From: Sphingomonas guangdongensis
GTDB lineage: Bacteria; Pseudomonadota; Alphaproteobacteria; Sphingomonadales; Sphingomonadaceae
Length of the DNA: 64,000 nt
Direction of reading: 5' to 3'
NCBI RefSeq assembly: GCF_900199185.1
Contig: NZ_OBMI01000002.1
Location: 744,001 to 808,000, forward strand
The translations under genes were made by a program, and so were the position numbers. Below are positions 8,764 through 18,068 of this stretch, piece by piece. Numbering within the stretch: position 1 is the first letter of the stretch; each line of letters opens with the position of its first letter. Below the pieces are notes generated by a model, which was not told the origin of the DNA, did not search any database, and saw nothing but the letters and a program-made list of their open reading frames with translations.

Positions 8764-9525
8764 CTAGGCGCCGCGCGCCTTCGCCATATCGTATAGCTGG
8801 TCAACGAACTTATCGAGTGTTCCGTCCTTCTCGGCGTGGCGGAAGGCGCGGACGCGTTCGACTAGGATCTCGCTCGGCGTCGGCTCCTGGGCGAACAAAG
8901 CCATGACCTCATCTGCGAATTCGTCGAGCGGCTGGTAACCGTCGCGGTTCTCCTGGCCGGGCGTCAGGCTTGTCTGCACGCCGGGCGGTGCAAGCTCGAT
9001 CACCTCGACCTCGCCCTCCAGGACCTTGCGGAGGCTGACGGTGTAGCTGTGAATCGCCGCCTTGGTGGCGCTGTAGGTCGGCGTGGCGGCGAGCGGCACG
9101 AACGCGAGGCCCGACGTCACGTTGATGATCGCCGCGTCCGCCTGCCCGCTCAGGTGATCGACCAGCGCGTCGGTCAGGCGGATGGGACCGAGCAGGTTGG
9201 TCTCGATCGTCGCCTCGGCATCGGCCAGGTCGCGGGCCTCTCCGGCCTTTTCATAGCGCATGATTCCCGCGTTGTTCACCAGCACGTTGACGGCCGGGTG
9301 TGCAGCGAGCAGCCGCTGCGCGAAGTCGACGACGCCGGCCGCGCTTTCGACATCAAGGGTCAGCGTGTGGATGTTGTCGCGGCCGGCCGCCGCGGCGTCG
9401 AGCGCCTCCTGCCGCCGTCCGGCGATGATCACGGTGTTGCCGGCGTCGTGCCAACGGTGCGCCAGCGCCTCGCCGATGCCCGAACCGCCGCCCGTGATCA
9501 GGATGGTGTTGCCGCTCTGCTTCAT
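8764..9525 (-). CDS. SDR family oxidoreductase (DltE-like)
   Basis: 253 residues with the Rossmann motif TGGGSGIGEAL near the N-terminus, NNAGIMRYEKAGE, a catalytic Ser in INVTSGLAFVP and YSATKAAIHSY. The C-terminal part (VEVIELAPPGVQT) resembles the DltE/YdfG-like oxidoreductases. The substrate cannot be read from the sequence. It is transcribed with the Entner-Doudoroff genes but separated from the next upstream gene by 65 bases, and is convergent with mltG. Confidence 0.85.
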   Translation of the reverse strand: MKQSGNTILITGGGSGIGEALAHRWHDAGNTVIIAGRRQEALDAAAAGRDNIHTLTLDVESAAGVVDFAQRLLAAHPAVNVLVNNAGIMRYEKAGEARDLADAEATIETNLLGPIRLTDALVDHLSGQADAAIINVTSGLAFVPLAATPTYSATKAAIHSYTVSLRKVLEGEVEVIELAPPGVQTSLTPGQENRDGYQPLDEFADEVMALFAQEPTPSEILVERVRAFRHAEKDGTLDKFVDQLYDMAKARGA

Positions 9526-9590
9526 GGGTGTCCTCCGGATACTGCGAGCGCGCTAGGTAAGATGGCACGCGGTGATTTGTAGCCGGGCGG

Positions 9591-10025
9591 CTAGAGGTTC
9601 ATACGAATGTCGACGACGTGCCCCTCTGGCGCGAGGAGCGCGCAACCCTTGCGGATCGCGCCCGCCACGTCGCCGACGATCGGACGCTGCAGCTGGTAGA
9701 GCGAGCGGTAAGCGATGAGGAGCGCCGGCTTGGAGGTATCATGGCGCGCGATGAAGTCGGCTGCGACCCCGCGTGTAGCGCCCGAAAAGCTGTGCATGGT
9801 CGCTGGCCCGCTACCCTCGATGCCCTTCTCAAGCAGCGGTCTGAGACGATCGCCCGGGAAGCCGGTCACGTCATAGGTGAACACGATGGACGAGATGCGC
9901 AGTCCGTCCGGCTTCTTGCCCGCGATTCGGGTCGCGCGATCGACGCACGCGCTGACGTCCTCGCTGGGCGGTTCGGCACCGCATCCTGCCAGCGCGATCG
10001 CCAGTAAGATGCCGGGCGCGCGCAT
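9591..10025 (-). CDS. putative lipoprotein, unknown function
   Basis: 144 residues with an 11-residue hydrophobic leader and a lipobox LAGC (Cys15), so probably an outer- or inner-membrane lipoprotein. The remainder has two further Cys residues (SACVDRATRIAG and RKGCALLAPEG) and no motif I recognise. It starts 2 bases after the eda stop and is likely co-transcribed with eda. Confidence 0.65.
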   Translation of the reverse strand: MRAPGILLAIALAGCGAEPPSEDVSACVDRATRIAGKKPDGLRISSIVFTYDVTGFPGDRLRPLLEKGIEGSGPATMHSFSGATRGVAADFIARHDTSKPALLIAYRSLYQLQRPIVGDVAGAIRKGCALLAPEGHVVDIRMNL

Positions 10026-10027
10026 GA

Positions 10028-10648
10028 TCAGCGCGCCAGTGCGGCCGCTTGGCGCGCGGCCGCTTCGGTCTCCTCCAGCGAGCCGCCCGTAATCCAGCTG
10101 CCGCCGACGCAGAGCACCGGGCCGAACGCGAGGTAATCGGGTGCGGTCGCGGCGGTGATGCCGCCGGTCGGGCAGAACCTGGCCTCGTAGAACGGGCCGG
10201 CGAGCGCCTTCAGCGCCTTCAGCCCGCCGTTCGCCTCGGCGGGGAAGAACTTGAAGTGGCGCAGGCCGAGGTCATAGCCGCGCATCAGGTCGCCGGCATT
10301 GGCGATGCCGGGCAGAAACGGCACGCCGCTCTGCACGATCGGCTCGCCAAGCGTTTCCGTCAGCCCGGGGGAGACGATGAACTCGGCGCCGGCCTCAATC
10401 ACCTGGTCGAACTGACCGGTCGTGACAACGGTGCCCGCGCCGACGATGGCGCCCTCGACCAGCTTCATCTCGCGAATGGCATCGAGGGCGGCCGGGGTGC
10501 GCATCGTCACCTCCAGCACCCTGAGCCCGCCGCGGACAAGCGCCTCCGCGAGCGGTCGCGCGGTCGCGGCGTCGTCGATCACCAGCACCGGGATAACCGG
10601 GCTGGTCCGCATGATGCTTTCGATGTCGAGCGGGGCGTTGCTGGTCAT
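10028..10648 (-). CDS. eda: 2-dehydro-3-deoxy-phosphogluconate aldolase
   Basis: 206 residues from ATG 10648, which overlaps the glk stop as ATGA. It splits KDPG to pyruvate and glyceraldehyde 3-phosphate. The family TIM-barrel motifs are present: GAIVGAGTVVTTGQFDQV, FIVSPGLTE, and the Schiff-base lysine in RHFKFFPAE. Together with edd, zwf, pgl and glk it completes glucose breakdown by the Entner-Doudoroff route. Confidence 0.96.
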   Translation of the reverse strand: MTSNAPLDIESIMRTSPVIPVLVIDDAATARPLAEALVRGGLRVLEVTMRTPAALDAIREMKLVEGAIVGAGTVVTTGQFDQVIEAGAEFIVSPGLTETLGEPIVQSGVPFLPGIANAGDLMRGYDLGLRHFKFFPAEANGGLKALKALAGPFYEARFCPTGGITAATAPDYLAFGPVLCVGGSWITGGSLEETEAAARQAAALAR

Positions 10649-11610
10649 TGATGCTCCTGCGCGAAGGCGGCCGCGGCGCCGAACAGGCCGGGCTGGGGAT
10701 GGGTGATGAGCTTGACGGGGATCGAGGCCATTAGGTTGCGGAACCGGCCCTTGGCGACGAAGCGGTCGCCGAAGCCCGAGGCGAGCAGATGGTCCTTGAG
10801 CCTGAGCCCGAGACCGCCCGCGATCACCACGCCCTTGGGCCCGTGGGTCAGCGCCAGGTCGCCGGCGACCGCGCCGAGCGCCAGACAGAAGCGGTCGAGC
10901 GCCGCCGCCGCTAGGCTGTCGGTCCCCTCTAGCGCGCGGGTCCAGATCGTCTTGTCGTCCAGCCGGTTGATCGCGCGGCCCTCTATTGCGGCCAGCGTCT
11001 CGTAGATCGCGACGATACCGGGTCCGGCGACGATGCGCTCGACCGACACGCGGTTGAAGATGCCGCGCAGGTGCTTCAGCAACGCGTCCTCGATCCGGTC
11101 GAGCGGCGCGAAGTCGATGTGCCCGCCCTCGGTCTCTACGACATGGTAGCCGGTGGCGGTACGCAGCACGCCCGCGACACCCAGACCCGTGCCGGGACCG
11201 CAAACGGTGATCATGCCACGGCCGGGAAGGGCAATGTCCGGGCCGCACAGATGAATGAAGTCGGCATCCGGCACCTGCGCCACGGCATGGCCAACCGCGC
11301 CGAAATCATTGACCAGCGTCCAGCTATCGACGTTCAGCCGCTCGCGGATCAGCGGCGGGCGGATGATCCACGGATTGTTCGACAGGCGGATAAGCTCGTC
11401 GTTGATCGGGGCTGCGACCGCGATCGCGGCGGCGCGGGGCAGGGTGCCGCCGCGGCTGTGCGCAAAGGCCTCCCAGGCGAGCTGGAGGCTGCCGTGCTCG
11501 GCGGTCTTGAGCGTGACCGGCTCGCCGAGCGTCCGGACACGCCCGCCATCCACCTCGGCGATGGCGAAGCGCGCGTGGGTGCCGCCGATATCGACCGCGA
11601 CGATCTCCAC
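10645..11610 (-). CDS. glk: glucokinase
   Basis: 321 residues of the bacterial Glk type. The N-terminal phosphate loop is AVDIGGTHARFAI, followed by LVNDFGAVGHAVAQV, the GPGTGLGVAG and ETEGGHIDFAP substrate motifs, and GGLGLRLKDHL near the C-terminus. It phosphorylates glucose and feeds Zwf. It starts 3 bases after edd and overlaps eda by 4. Confidence 0.95.
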   Translation of the reverse strand: MEIVAVDIGGTHARFAIAEVDGGRVRTLGEPVTLKTAEHGSLQLAWEAFAHSRGGTLPRAAAIAVAAPINDELIRLSNNPWIIRPPLIRERLNVDSWTLVNDFGAVGHAVAQVPDADFIHLCGPDIALPGRGMITVCGPGTGLGVAGVLRTATGYHVVETEGGHIDFAPLDRIEDALLKHLRGIFNRVSVERIVAGPGIVAIYETLAAIEGRAINRLDDKTIWTRALEGTDSLAAAALDRFCLALGAVAGDLALTHGPKGVVIAGGLGLRLKDHLLASGFGDRFVAKGRFRNLMASIPVKLITHPQPGLFGAAAAFAQEHQ

Positions 11611-11613
11611 CGC

Positions 11614-13437
11614 CTACAGTCCCGCGTGTGCTAGCATGGCAGAGCCGCCTTCCTCCGCGGTCGAGCAGCCGGTCCGCATCAGCGCGAACAGCTCGCGGCC
11701 GGTGCCGGCGGGCGGCGGTGGCGCCTCGGCCGCCTCGCGCGCGCCCCACTCCTCCGGATCGACCAGCGCGGACAGCACGCCGGCTTCCGCATCAAGGCGG
11801 ATCACGTCGCCGTCGCGCAGCCGCGCGATCGGACCGCCGCCGAGCGCCTCCGGGCTCAGGTGGATCGCACACGGCACTTTCCCGCTCGCGCCCGACATGC
11901 GGCCGTCGGTCACCAGCGCGACGCGGAAGCCGCGGTTCTGGAGCACGCCGAGCGGCGGCGTCAGCTTGTGGAGCTCGGGCATCCCGTTCGCGCGCGGGCC
12001 CTGGTAGCGTACGACCACCACCACGTCGCGGTCGAGCTCGCCCGCCTTGAACGCGGCCTGCACCGCGGCCTGGTCGGTGAAGACCCGCGCCGGCGCCTCG
12101 ATCACCCACCGGTCGCGCTCCACCGCCGACACCTTGATGCAGGCGCGGCCGAGGTTCCCTTCCAAAATCCGGAACCCGCCTTCGGGCGAGAACGGCGCGT
12201 CCACCTTGCGCACGATGCTGTCGTCTCCCGGCGCGTCCGGCAGGTCGGCCCAGGCGAGCCGGTCGCCGTCCATGAACGGCTTCCTGGCATAGGCGTCGAG
12301 GCCGTCGCCCATGACGGTCAGCACGTCGCCGTGGAGGTAGCCGCCGCGCAGCAGTTCGCGGATGACGAACGGCGGGCCGCCCGCCTCCTCGAAGCCGTTC
12401 ACGTCTGCCGCGCCGTTCGGATAGACGCGCGCGAGCAACGGCACGACCTTGGACAGGCGGTCGAAGTCCTCCCAGTCGATGAGGATGCCGGCGGCGCGCG
12501 CGATCGCGGGCAGGTGGATCAGGTGGTTGGTCGATCCGCCGGTCGCGAGCAGCGCCACTGCCGCGTTCACGACCGCGCGCTCGTCCACCACATGGCCGAT
12601 CGGGCGATAGTCGTTCCCGGCCCAGCCGATCTCCGTCAGCCGGTGGACGGCGGCGCGGGTCAGCTCCTGGCGGAGCTTGGTGCCCGGGTTGACGAAGGCG
12701 GCGGCAGGCAGGTGCAGCCCCATCGCCTCCATCATCATCTGGTTGGAATTGGCGGTGCCGTAGAAGGTGCAGGTACCCTTGCCGTGATAGGCTGCGATCT
12801 CGCTGTCGAGCAGCTCCTCGCGGGTCGCCAGCCCCTCGGCGTAGAGTTCGCGGACGCGCGCCTTCTCCTTGTTGGCGATGCCGGTGTGCATCGGCCCGCC
12901 CGGGATCATCACCATCGGCAGGTGACCGAACCGCAGCGCGCCCATCAGCAGCCCGGGCACGATCTTGTCGCAGATGCCGAGCAGGGCCGCGCCCTCAAAC
13001 ATCGCGTGGCTGAGCGCAACCGCGGTCGACAGCGCGATGGTGTCGCGGCTGAACAGCGACAGCTCCATGCCGTCATAGCCCTGCGTGATGCCGTCGCACA
13101 TCGCCGGTACCCCGCCCGCCACCTGCGCCGTTGCGCCCGCCTCCAGCGCCCAGATCTTCATCTGCTCCGGGTAGCGGTAATAGGTCGCGTGCGCGGAGAG
13201 CATGTCGTTGTAGGCGGTGACGATCCCGATGTTCATCGCAGTGCCGCTGCGCATCGCGTCGCGCTGCTCGTCCGTCCCGGCATAGCCGTGCGCCAGATTG
13301 GCGCAGCCGAGCCGCGGGCGATGGTCGCCGTGCTCGCGCTCATGCGCGATGAGGTCGAGATAGGCGCGGCGGCGCTGGCGCGAGCGGTCGATCACCCGGT
13401 CGGTGACGGCGGCGACGTCGGCGTGGAGGTGCGGCAT
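11614..13437 (-). CDS. edd: phosphogluconate dehydratase
   Basis: 607 residues, the full IlvD/Edd family length. It dehydrates 6-phosphogluconate to KDPG and carries a labile Fe-S cluster. Motifs seen: CANLAHGYAGTDEQRDAM, MCDGITQGYDGMELSLFSRD, GICDKIVPGLLMG, GKGTCTFYGTANSNQMMMEA and TDGRMSGASGKVPCAIH. Lies between pgl (20 bases upstream) and glk. Confidence 0.97.
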   Translation of the reverse strand: MPHLHADVAAVTDRVIDRSRQRRRAYLDLIAHEREHGDHRPRLGCANLAHGYAGTDEQRDAMRSGTAMNIGIVTAYNDMLSAHATYYRYPEQMKIWALEAGATAQVAGGVPAMCDGITQGYDGMELSLFSRDTIALSTAVALSHAMFEGAALLGICDKIVPGLLMGALRFGHLPMVMIPGGPMHTGIANKEKARVRELYAEGLATREELLDSEIAAYHGKGTCTFYGTANSNQMMMEAMGLHLPAAAFVNPGTKLRQELTRAAVHRLTEIGWAGNDYRPIGHVVDERAVVNAAVALLATGGSTNHLIHLPAIARAAGILIDWEDFDRLSKVVPLLARVYPNGAADVNGFEEAGGPPFVIRELLRGGYLHGDVLTVMGDGLDAYARKPFMDGDRLAWADLPDAPGDDSIVRKVDAPFSPEGGFRILEGNLGRACIKVSAVERDRWVIEAPARVFTDQAAVQAAFKAGELDRDVVVVVRYQGPRANGMPELHKLTPPLGVLQNRGFRVALVTDGRMSGASGKVPCAIHLSPEALGGGPIARLRDGDVIRLDAEAGVLSALVDPEEWGAREAAEAPPPPAGTGRELFALMRTGCSTAEEGGSAMLAHAGL

Positions 13438-13457
13438 GGTCGCGGGTTCCGTCTCGC

Positions 13458-14165
13458 TCAGGGTGCCCAGTGGATGTCGACGGGCAGTTCGGTGTCGGCC
13501 AGGATACGCCCGATCGGGTATGGGGAGGAGGCGCCCTCCTTCACCGCATCCTCGATCACCTGGCGCTTGGCACCGCCGGTGACCGCCAGCATCAGCGCGC
13601 GGGCGGAGGTGATCGCCGCCTTGCTGAGGGTCACGCGGGGCACCGGCGCTTCCTTGGGCAGCGGCTCTGGCATAACTCCGAGCGCGCGGCGCTCACGCGG
13701 TCCGTTCAACGCCTCGTCATAGTCCGGGCCGGGGAAGATGGAGGCGGCGTGGCCGTCCCCGCCGACGCCCAGCAGGCAGAGGTCGAGCGGCCAGTGCAGG
13801 TCCTGAAGCAGCGCGTCGGCGGCGCGGCCCGCTGCCTTGTGGTCGGGCGCGGTTGCGCTCACCAGCGGGATGACGCGCGCGCCCTTCGGGATGAAGGCCT
13901 TCCCGATGGCGGTGACGTTGGAGAGCGGATCGCCCAGCGGCACGATCCGCTCGTCGCCCGGCACGATCGTTACGCGCTTCCAGTCGAGCTTGGCCTTGGC
14001 GAGATGCTCGTAGATCGGCAGCGGCGTCTTGCCGCCCGCCAGCGCGATCACCGCCGCCCCGCGCGCATCGATTGCGCTCTCGATCACGAAGCCTATGTCG
14101 CCCGCGACCGCCTCCGCCATCTCGGCCGCGTCGTCGTAGTCCCACCATTCGATTTCGGTCGTCAT
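13458..14165 (-). CDS. pgl: 6-phosphogluconolactonase
   Basis: 235 residues from ATG 14165 (MTTEIEWWDYDD); a GTG at 14183 would add six residues. Glucosamine-6-phosphate isomerase/6PGL family: AVIALAGGKTPLPIYEHL, VTIVPGDERIVP, and LCLLGVGGDGHAASIFPG. It hydrolyses the lactone made by Zwf. A palindromic repeat lies in the gap between zwf and this gene. Confidence 0.95.
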   Translation of the reverse strand: MTTEIEWWDYDDAAEMAEAVAGDIGFVIESAIDARGAAVIALAGGKTPLPIYEHLAKAKLDWKRVTIVPGDERIVPLGDPLSNVTAIGKAFIPKGARVIPLVSATAPDHKAAGRAADALLQDLHWPLDLCLLGVGGDGHAASIFPGPDYDEALNGPRERRALGVMPEPLPKEAPVPRVTLSKAAITSARALMLAVTGGAKRQVIEDAVKEGASSPYPIGRILADTELPVDIHWAP

Positions 14166-14181
14166 TAACTCGTCTTTCTGC

Positions 14182-14285
14182 ACCGTTCGTCCTGAGTAGC
14201 CATTGAGCGAAGTCGAAATGGCGTGTCGAAGGATGCTTCGATACGGGTCTTCGACTTCGCTCAGCCCCTACTCAGCACGAACGGT
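14182..14285. repeat. nested palindromic intergenic repeat
   Basis: Outer arms 14182-14199 and 14268-14285 are complementary at 17 of 18 positions; inner arms TGAGCGAAGTCGA (14204-14216) and its exact complement (14251-14263) are perfect; the centre holds CGAAG-GATG-CTTCG. The whole 104-bp unit can fold into one long hairpin between zwf and pgl. GAGCGAAGTCGA-type palindromes are a recurrent intergenic repeat type in sphingomonads (from memory, not searched). Confidence 0.85.
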
Positions 14286-14313
14286 TGAGGGAGCGTGGCG
14301 GTCCGTCAATCCG

Positions 14314-15771
14314 TCACTCCGTCCACGACACCCCGTCACGCTCGGTCAGTGCAATGGCGGAGGACGGCCCCCAGCTACCGCTAGGGTAAGGCTTGGGCTT
14401 TGTGTCGTTCGCGTCCCAGCCGGCGCGAATGCCATCGATCCAGGTCCACTGCGCCTCCACCTCGTCGCGGCGGACGAAGAGGGTCGGATCGCCTTCGATT
14501 AGGTCGAGCAGCAGGCGTTCGTAGGCGATGCGGCGGCGCGTGCCGGCGAACTCGTGATCGAGCGCCAAGTTCAACGGCACCTCGCGCAGCTTGATCCCCT
14601 CGCGGTCGAGCCCCGGCTGCTTGGCCATGACCAGCAGGCGGACATATTCCTCCGGCTGGAGGCGGATCACCAGCGTGTTCGGCTGGAGCTGCCCACCACG
14701 GCTGGAGAAGATCGAGTGCGGCACCGGCTTGAACTGGATCGCGATCTCGCTCTGCCGCGCGGGCAGCCGCTTGCCGGTGCGCAGGTAGAAGGGGACGCCC
14801 TGCCAGCGCCAGTTGTCGACGTGCGCCTTGATCGCAACGAAGGTCTCGGTGCCGGACGGCTTGCCGAGCTCGTCGGCGTAGCTGCGCACCACCTTGTCGC
14901 CGACCGCGCCCGCGCCGTACTGGCCGGTGACGGTCAGTTGGCCGCTGTCCTTCGCCTCGATCGGGCGGAGCGAGCGTAGGACCTTGACCTTTTCGTCGCG
15001 GATCGCGGTGCCGTCGAAGCGCGCCGGGGGCTCCATCGCGATCAGCGCGAGCAACTGGAGGATATGGTTCTGCACCATGTCACGCAGCGCGCCGGCGCCT
15101 TCGTAGTAGCCGGCGCGGTCCTCCAGCCCCACCGTCTCGGCGATGGTGATCTGGACGTGATCGATCCCGCCCGCGTTCCAGACGGGCTCGAACAGCGAGT
15201 TGCCGAAGCGGAGCGCCAGGATGTTCTGGACGGTCTCCTTGCCGAGGTAGTGATCGATCCGGTAGGTCCGCGCCTCCGGAAACGCGTGGGCGACGGCGTC
15301 GTTGATCTCTCGCGAGGAGGCGAGGTCGTGGCCGAGCGGCTTCTCCAGCCCGATCCGCACGGTATCGCCGGCGAGACCGACCGACTCCAGCCCGTGGATC
15401 GTCGCCTCGAACAGCGAGGGCGCGGTCGAGAGAAAGATCGCGAGCCCGCCCGACACATCGCCGATCTTGGCCGCCAGCGCGCCGTACCCCTCCAGCGTCG
15501 ATGCATCGAGCGGCTGGTACTGCACCCGCTCCAGGAAGGAGGCGATCGCCGCGTCATCCTTGCGGTCCTCGGGCAGGAACTCGGCGAGCGCGGCGCGCGC
15601 GAACTCGCGGAAGCTCCCGTCGTCGTGATCGGACCGCGCGGTGCCGGTGATCGTCAGCCCCTCCGGCAGCAGCCGGTCGGCGTGCAGCCCGTAAAGCGAG
15701 GGCAGCAGCATGCGCCGCGAGAGATCGCCCGTCGCCCCGAACAGCAGCAGCTTGCTCACCGGCTCCTTCAT
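14314..15771 (-). CDS. zwf: glucose-6-phosphate 1-dehydrogenase
   Basis: 485 residues from ATG 15771, with AAGGAG at a suitable distance; the GTG two codons upstream is too close to that site. The NADP-binding LFGATGDLSRRML is at the N-terminus, the active-site peptide RIDHYLGKETVQN about one third in, and FYLRTGKRLP later. First enzyme of the zwf-pgl-edd-glk-eda operon; it oxidises glucose 6-phosphate to the lactone. Confidence 0.97.
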   Translation of the reverse strand: MKEPVSKLLLFGATGDLSRRMLLPSLYGLHADRLLPEGLTITGTARSDHDDGSFREFARAALAEFLPEDRKDDAAIASFLERVQYQPLDASTLEGYGALAAKIGDVSGGLAIFLSTAPSLFEATIHGLESVGLAGDTVRIGLEKPLGHDLASSREINDAVAHAFPEARTYRIDHYLGKETVQNILALRFGNSLFEPVWNAGGIDHVQITIAETVGLEDRAGYYEGAGALRDMVQNHILQLLALIAMEPPARFDGTAIRDEKVKVLRSLRPIEAKDSGQLTVTGQYGAGAVGDKVVRSYADELGKPSGTETFVAIKAHVDNWRWQGVPFYLRTGKRLPARQSEIAIQFKPVPHSIFSSRGGQLQPNTLVIRLQPEEYVRLLVMAKQPGLDREGIKLREVPLNLALDHEFAGTRRRIAYERLLLDLIEGDPTLFVRRDEVEAQWTWIDGIRAGWDANDTKPKPYPSGSWGPSSAIALTERDGVSWTE

Positions 15772-15815
15772 GCGCACACTCCTTGGTCGTTGCGGTGCCG
15801 TTATCGGCTGAACGG

Positions 15816-16745
15816 CTAGAGCACCAGCCCGGCCGTGGTCGCAAATCCCGCCATGACGTTCAGGTTCTGCACCGCGGCACCGGCTGCGCCCTTGCCGAGA
15901 TTGTCGAGCGTCGCGATCAGCACGGCATGGCCACGCGCCGCGTTGCCGACGACGCGCAGCGTGACGCGGTCGGTGCCGGCATCCTCCTCGACCTCCACGG
16001 TCGCGCGATCGTCGGCGGCGACGCGGATGATCTCGCTGCCGTCATAGGCGGCGGCGAGCGCGTCGCGGCAGGTGTCGATCGACGGCCGGCGGGGCAGGGC
16101 GTGAAGCGGCAGCGGCACTTCCACCACCATCCCGCGATAGGTTCGCGCGACCGATGGAAGGAAGAGCGGCGGGTGCTCCAGCCGGGCGTGGCGCTGCATC
16201 TCGGCCACGTGCTTGTGCGCGAGCGCGAGCGCATAGCCGCGCCATGCGGTCGGGACGGTGTCGCCCTCGAACTCCTCGATCATCTGGCGTCCGCCGCCCG
16301 AGTAGCCGGAGACGGCATGGACGCTCAGCGCCCAGTCGGCGGGCACGATGCCGGCGCGGACAAGCGGGCGCACGAGCGCCAGAAAGCCGGTCGGATAGCA
16401 TCCCGGATTGCTGACCCGCGCTGCCCCCTCGATCAGCGCGCCCTGGCTCGGCTCGAGCTCCGGGAAGCCGTAGCACCACCGCTCCGCCGTGCGGTGCGCG
16501 GTTGAGGCATCGATCACCCGGGTGCGCGGATTGTCGATCAGGGCCACGCTCTCCCGCGCGGCATCGTCCGGCAGGCACAGCACGACGAAGTCGGCGTCGT
16601 TCAGCGCGGCACGACGTGCGGCCGGATCCTTGCGGCGATCGTCGGGCAGCGTCACCAGCTCGATCTCCGCGCGGCCGGCCAGGCGCTCGCGAATCTCCAG
16701 CCCGGTGGTGCCCGCCGCACCGTCGATGAAGACGCTGCGCCTCAC
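15816..16745 (-). CDS. argC: N-acetyl-gamma-glutamyl-phosphate reductase
   Basis: 309 residues of the shorter, type-2 ArgC form. VFIDGAAGTTGLEIRERL binds NADP, Cys in RVSNPGCYPTGFLAL is the catalytic thiol, and SGYSGGGRQMIEEFEG follows. Third step of arginine synthesis. It overlaps the upstream NlpC/P60 gene by 4 bases (ATGA), so the two are coupled. Confidence 0.94.
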   Translation of the reverse strand: MRRSVFIDGAAGTTGLEIRERLAGRAEIELVTLPDDRRKDPAARRAALNDADFVVLCLPDDAARESVALIDNPRTRVIDASTAHRTAERWCYGFPELEPSQGALIEGAARVSNPGCYPTGFLALVRPLVRAGIVPADWALSVHAVSGYSGGGRQMIEEFEGDTVPTAWRGYALALAHKHVAEMQRHARLEHPPLFLPSVARTYRGMVVEVPLPLHALPRRPSIDTCRDALAAAYDGSEIIRVAADDRATVEVEEDAGTDRVTLRVVGNAARGHAVLIATLDNLGKGAAGAAVQNLNVMAGFATTAGLVL

Positions 16746-17572
16746 GGCAGCCGCCTGACGACGATCTGGTCTGGCGGGATGAACGAGCGTTCGATCGCGA
16801 CCACTCCTTGCGCGCCAGCGTGGATCACGCGGGTGTCGTCGGCGGCCACCCCGGCCTGCTCGCCCCAGAACAACAGGTCGCCGCGCTGGACGTCCGTCGG
16901 ATCGTCGACCCCGCTGCCGAGCGTTGGCGCCTGCAGGTCGGTGAAGCGCGGTGCTGCGATCCCGGCGAGCGCCAGCGCCAGCACGATCAGCCCGCCCGCA
17001 TCGCAGCCGAGACCGGAGCGGCCGCCGGCCAGGAAGGGAACGCCGACCAGCGCCTCCGCCGCCTCGGCGACGGAGAGGTGCGGTCCGGCGAGTGGCCGTA
17101 CCGCCGTCGCGTCGAACGTCGCCGCCGCGGCGGCACTCACCCGACTTCCGATCGGCAGCGGCGTTCCGGGTGCGACCACTAGGTGGCTGACGGTTGCCAG
17201 CGGCGACAGCGCCTCGATCGGGACGAACCCCACCGCGCCGTCGGCGGCGACGCCCCAGGCCGTCCCTTGCGACAACTCGAGCACGTCGAAGCGTTCGCCG
17301 ACCAGCACCTCAGACACAGGCGTTCCGCCGATCTCGGCAAGGAGCGGCGCTTGGCCGGCGACCGTTCGTGCGACCGCGGCGGCATAGTGCGGCGCGAACA
17401 CCCGATCCGCGAGGCGCAGGTCGGCCAGGTCACCGCGGGCGGCAATCACTCGGGCATCTACGGTCTGGCTTCGCCCGGTTAGCGCGAAGCGCTTACGCGT
17501 GGGCGAGCCGCGGTCCGGCGCCGGTGGCGACGGGTTCGCCGTCGGCGGAAAGGAACTGCCCGAACTCTGCAA
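16742..17572 (-). CDS. NlpC/P60 family peptidoglycan hydrolase
   Basis: Up to 276 residues. An SH3-like region with SEVLVGERFDVLELSQGTAW precedes the catalytic NlpC/P60 domain, whose Cys is in GRSGLGCDAGGLIVLAL and likely His in DTRVIHAGAQG. It should cut stem peptides of murein. The start is uncertain: the TTG at 17572 overlaps the MarR gene by 80 bases, while a GTG at 17449 would remove a likely conserved ALTGRSQTVDARV stretch. Confidence 0.85.
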   Translation of the reverse strand: MQSSGSSFPPTANPSPPAPDRGSPTRKRFALTGRSQTVDARVIAARGDLADLRLADRVFAPHYAAAVARTVAGQAPLLAEIGGTPVSEVLVGERFDVLELSQGTAWGVAADGAVGFVPIEALSPLATVSHLVVAPGTPLPIGSRVSAAAAATFDATAVRPLAGPHLSVAEAAEALVGVPFLAGGRSGLGCDAGGLIVLALALAGIAAPRFTDLQAPTLGSGVDDPTDVQRGDLLFWGEQAGVAADDTRVIHAGAQGVVAIERSFIPPDQIVVRRLP

Positions 17573-17855
17573 GAAAATCTGCCCCCTTAGGCGTGCGCGC
17601 CACGAAGATGTTGCGCTTGTCGGCCTCGTCGCGCTGGCGGCGCAGATAGCCGAGCGCGCCCAACCTGTTCAAGGCGCGCGTCACCACGGGTTTGGAGACG
17701 TTGAGCGCGCGGGCGAGGCCGCGCACCGTGTGGGGGCCGGGATCGAGATAGACGAGCATCAGCAGCGCCATCTGACGATTGGTGAGGTCAGGCTCCCCCG
17801 AACGCACATAATCCACCAGGGTGTGCATCCACGAGAAGAGCGTCTTTTCCGGCAT
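17493..17855 (-). CDS. MarR family transcriptional regulator
   Basis: 120 residues from ATG 17855 (MPEKTLFSWMHTLVDYVRSG). The winged helix is clear: NRQMALLMLVYL, then HTVRGLARALNVSKPVVTRALNRLGALGYLRR and a wing with DEADKRNIFVARTPKG. Upstream of, and overlapping, the NlpC/P60 gene; it probably belongs to the same transcript. Ligand unknown. Confidence 0.87.
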   Translation of the reverse strand: MPEKTLFSWMHTLVDYVRSGEPDLTNRQMALLMLVYLDPGPHTVRGLARALNVSKPVVTRALNRLGALGYLRRQRDEADKRNIFVARTPKGADFLAEFGQFLSADGEPVATGAGPRLAHA

Positions 17856-18068
17856 GGCGTTCACGGGCCAGATCACCTTGTTCGCGTTGCGATGCCGGTA
17901 CGACCGGCCCGCTTGCAAGATTAACGCCCGCCTAAGCGGCTGGTTTCAGTGCGTTCGCGAAATGTTGCCGTGCGGTCCGCTGGCGTGCGTGCCGCCTTCC
18001 GGTTGATCGCACGGGTCCGCTCGCCTATGTGCCGCGGCGCGTCGTCATCACAGGTTGCTGCCCCCACC

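Noticed and set aside
11860..13722. 620-residue open frame on the plus strand
   Set aside because: Antisense to edd and the end of pgl; low-complexity composition and no recognisable domain.
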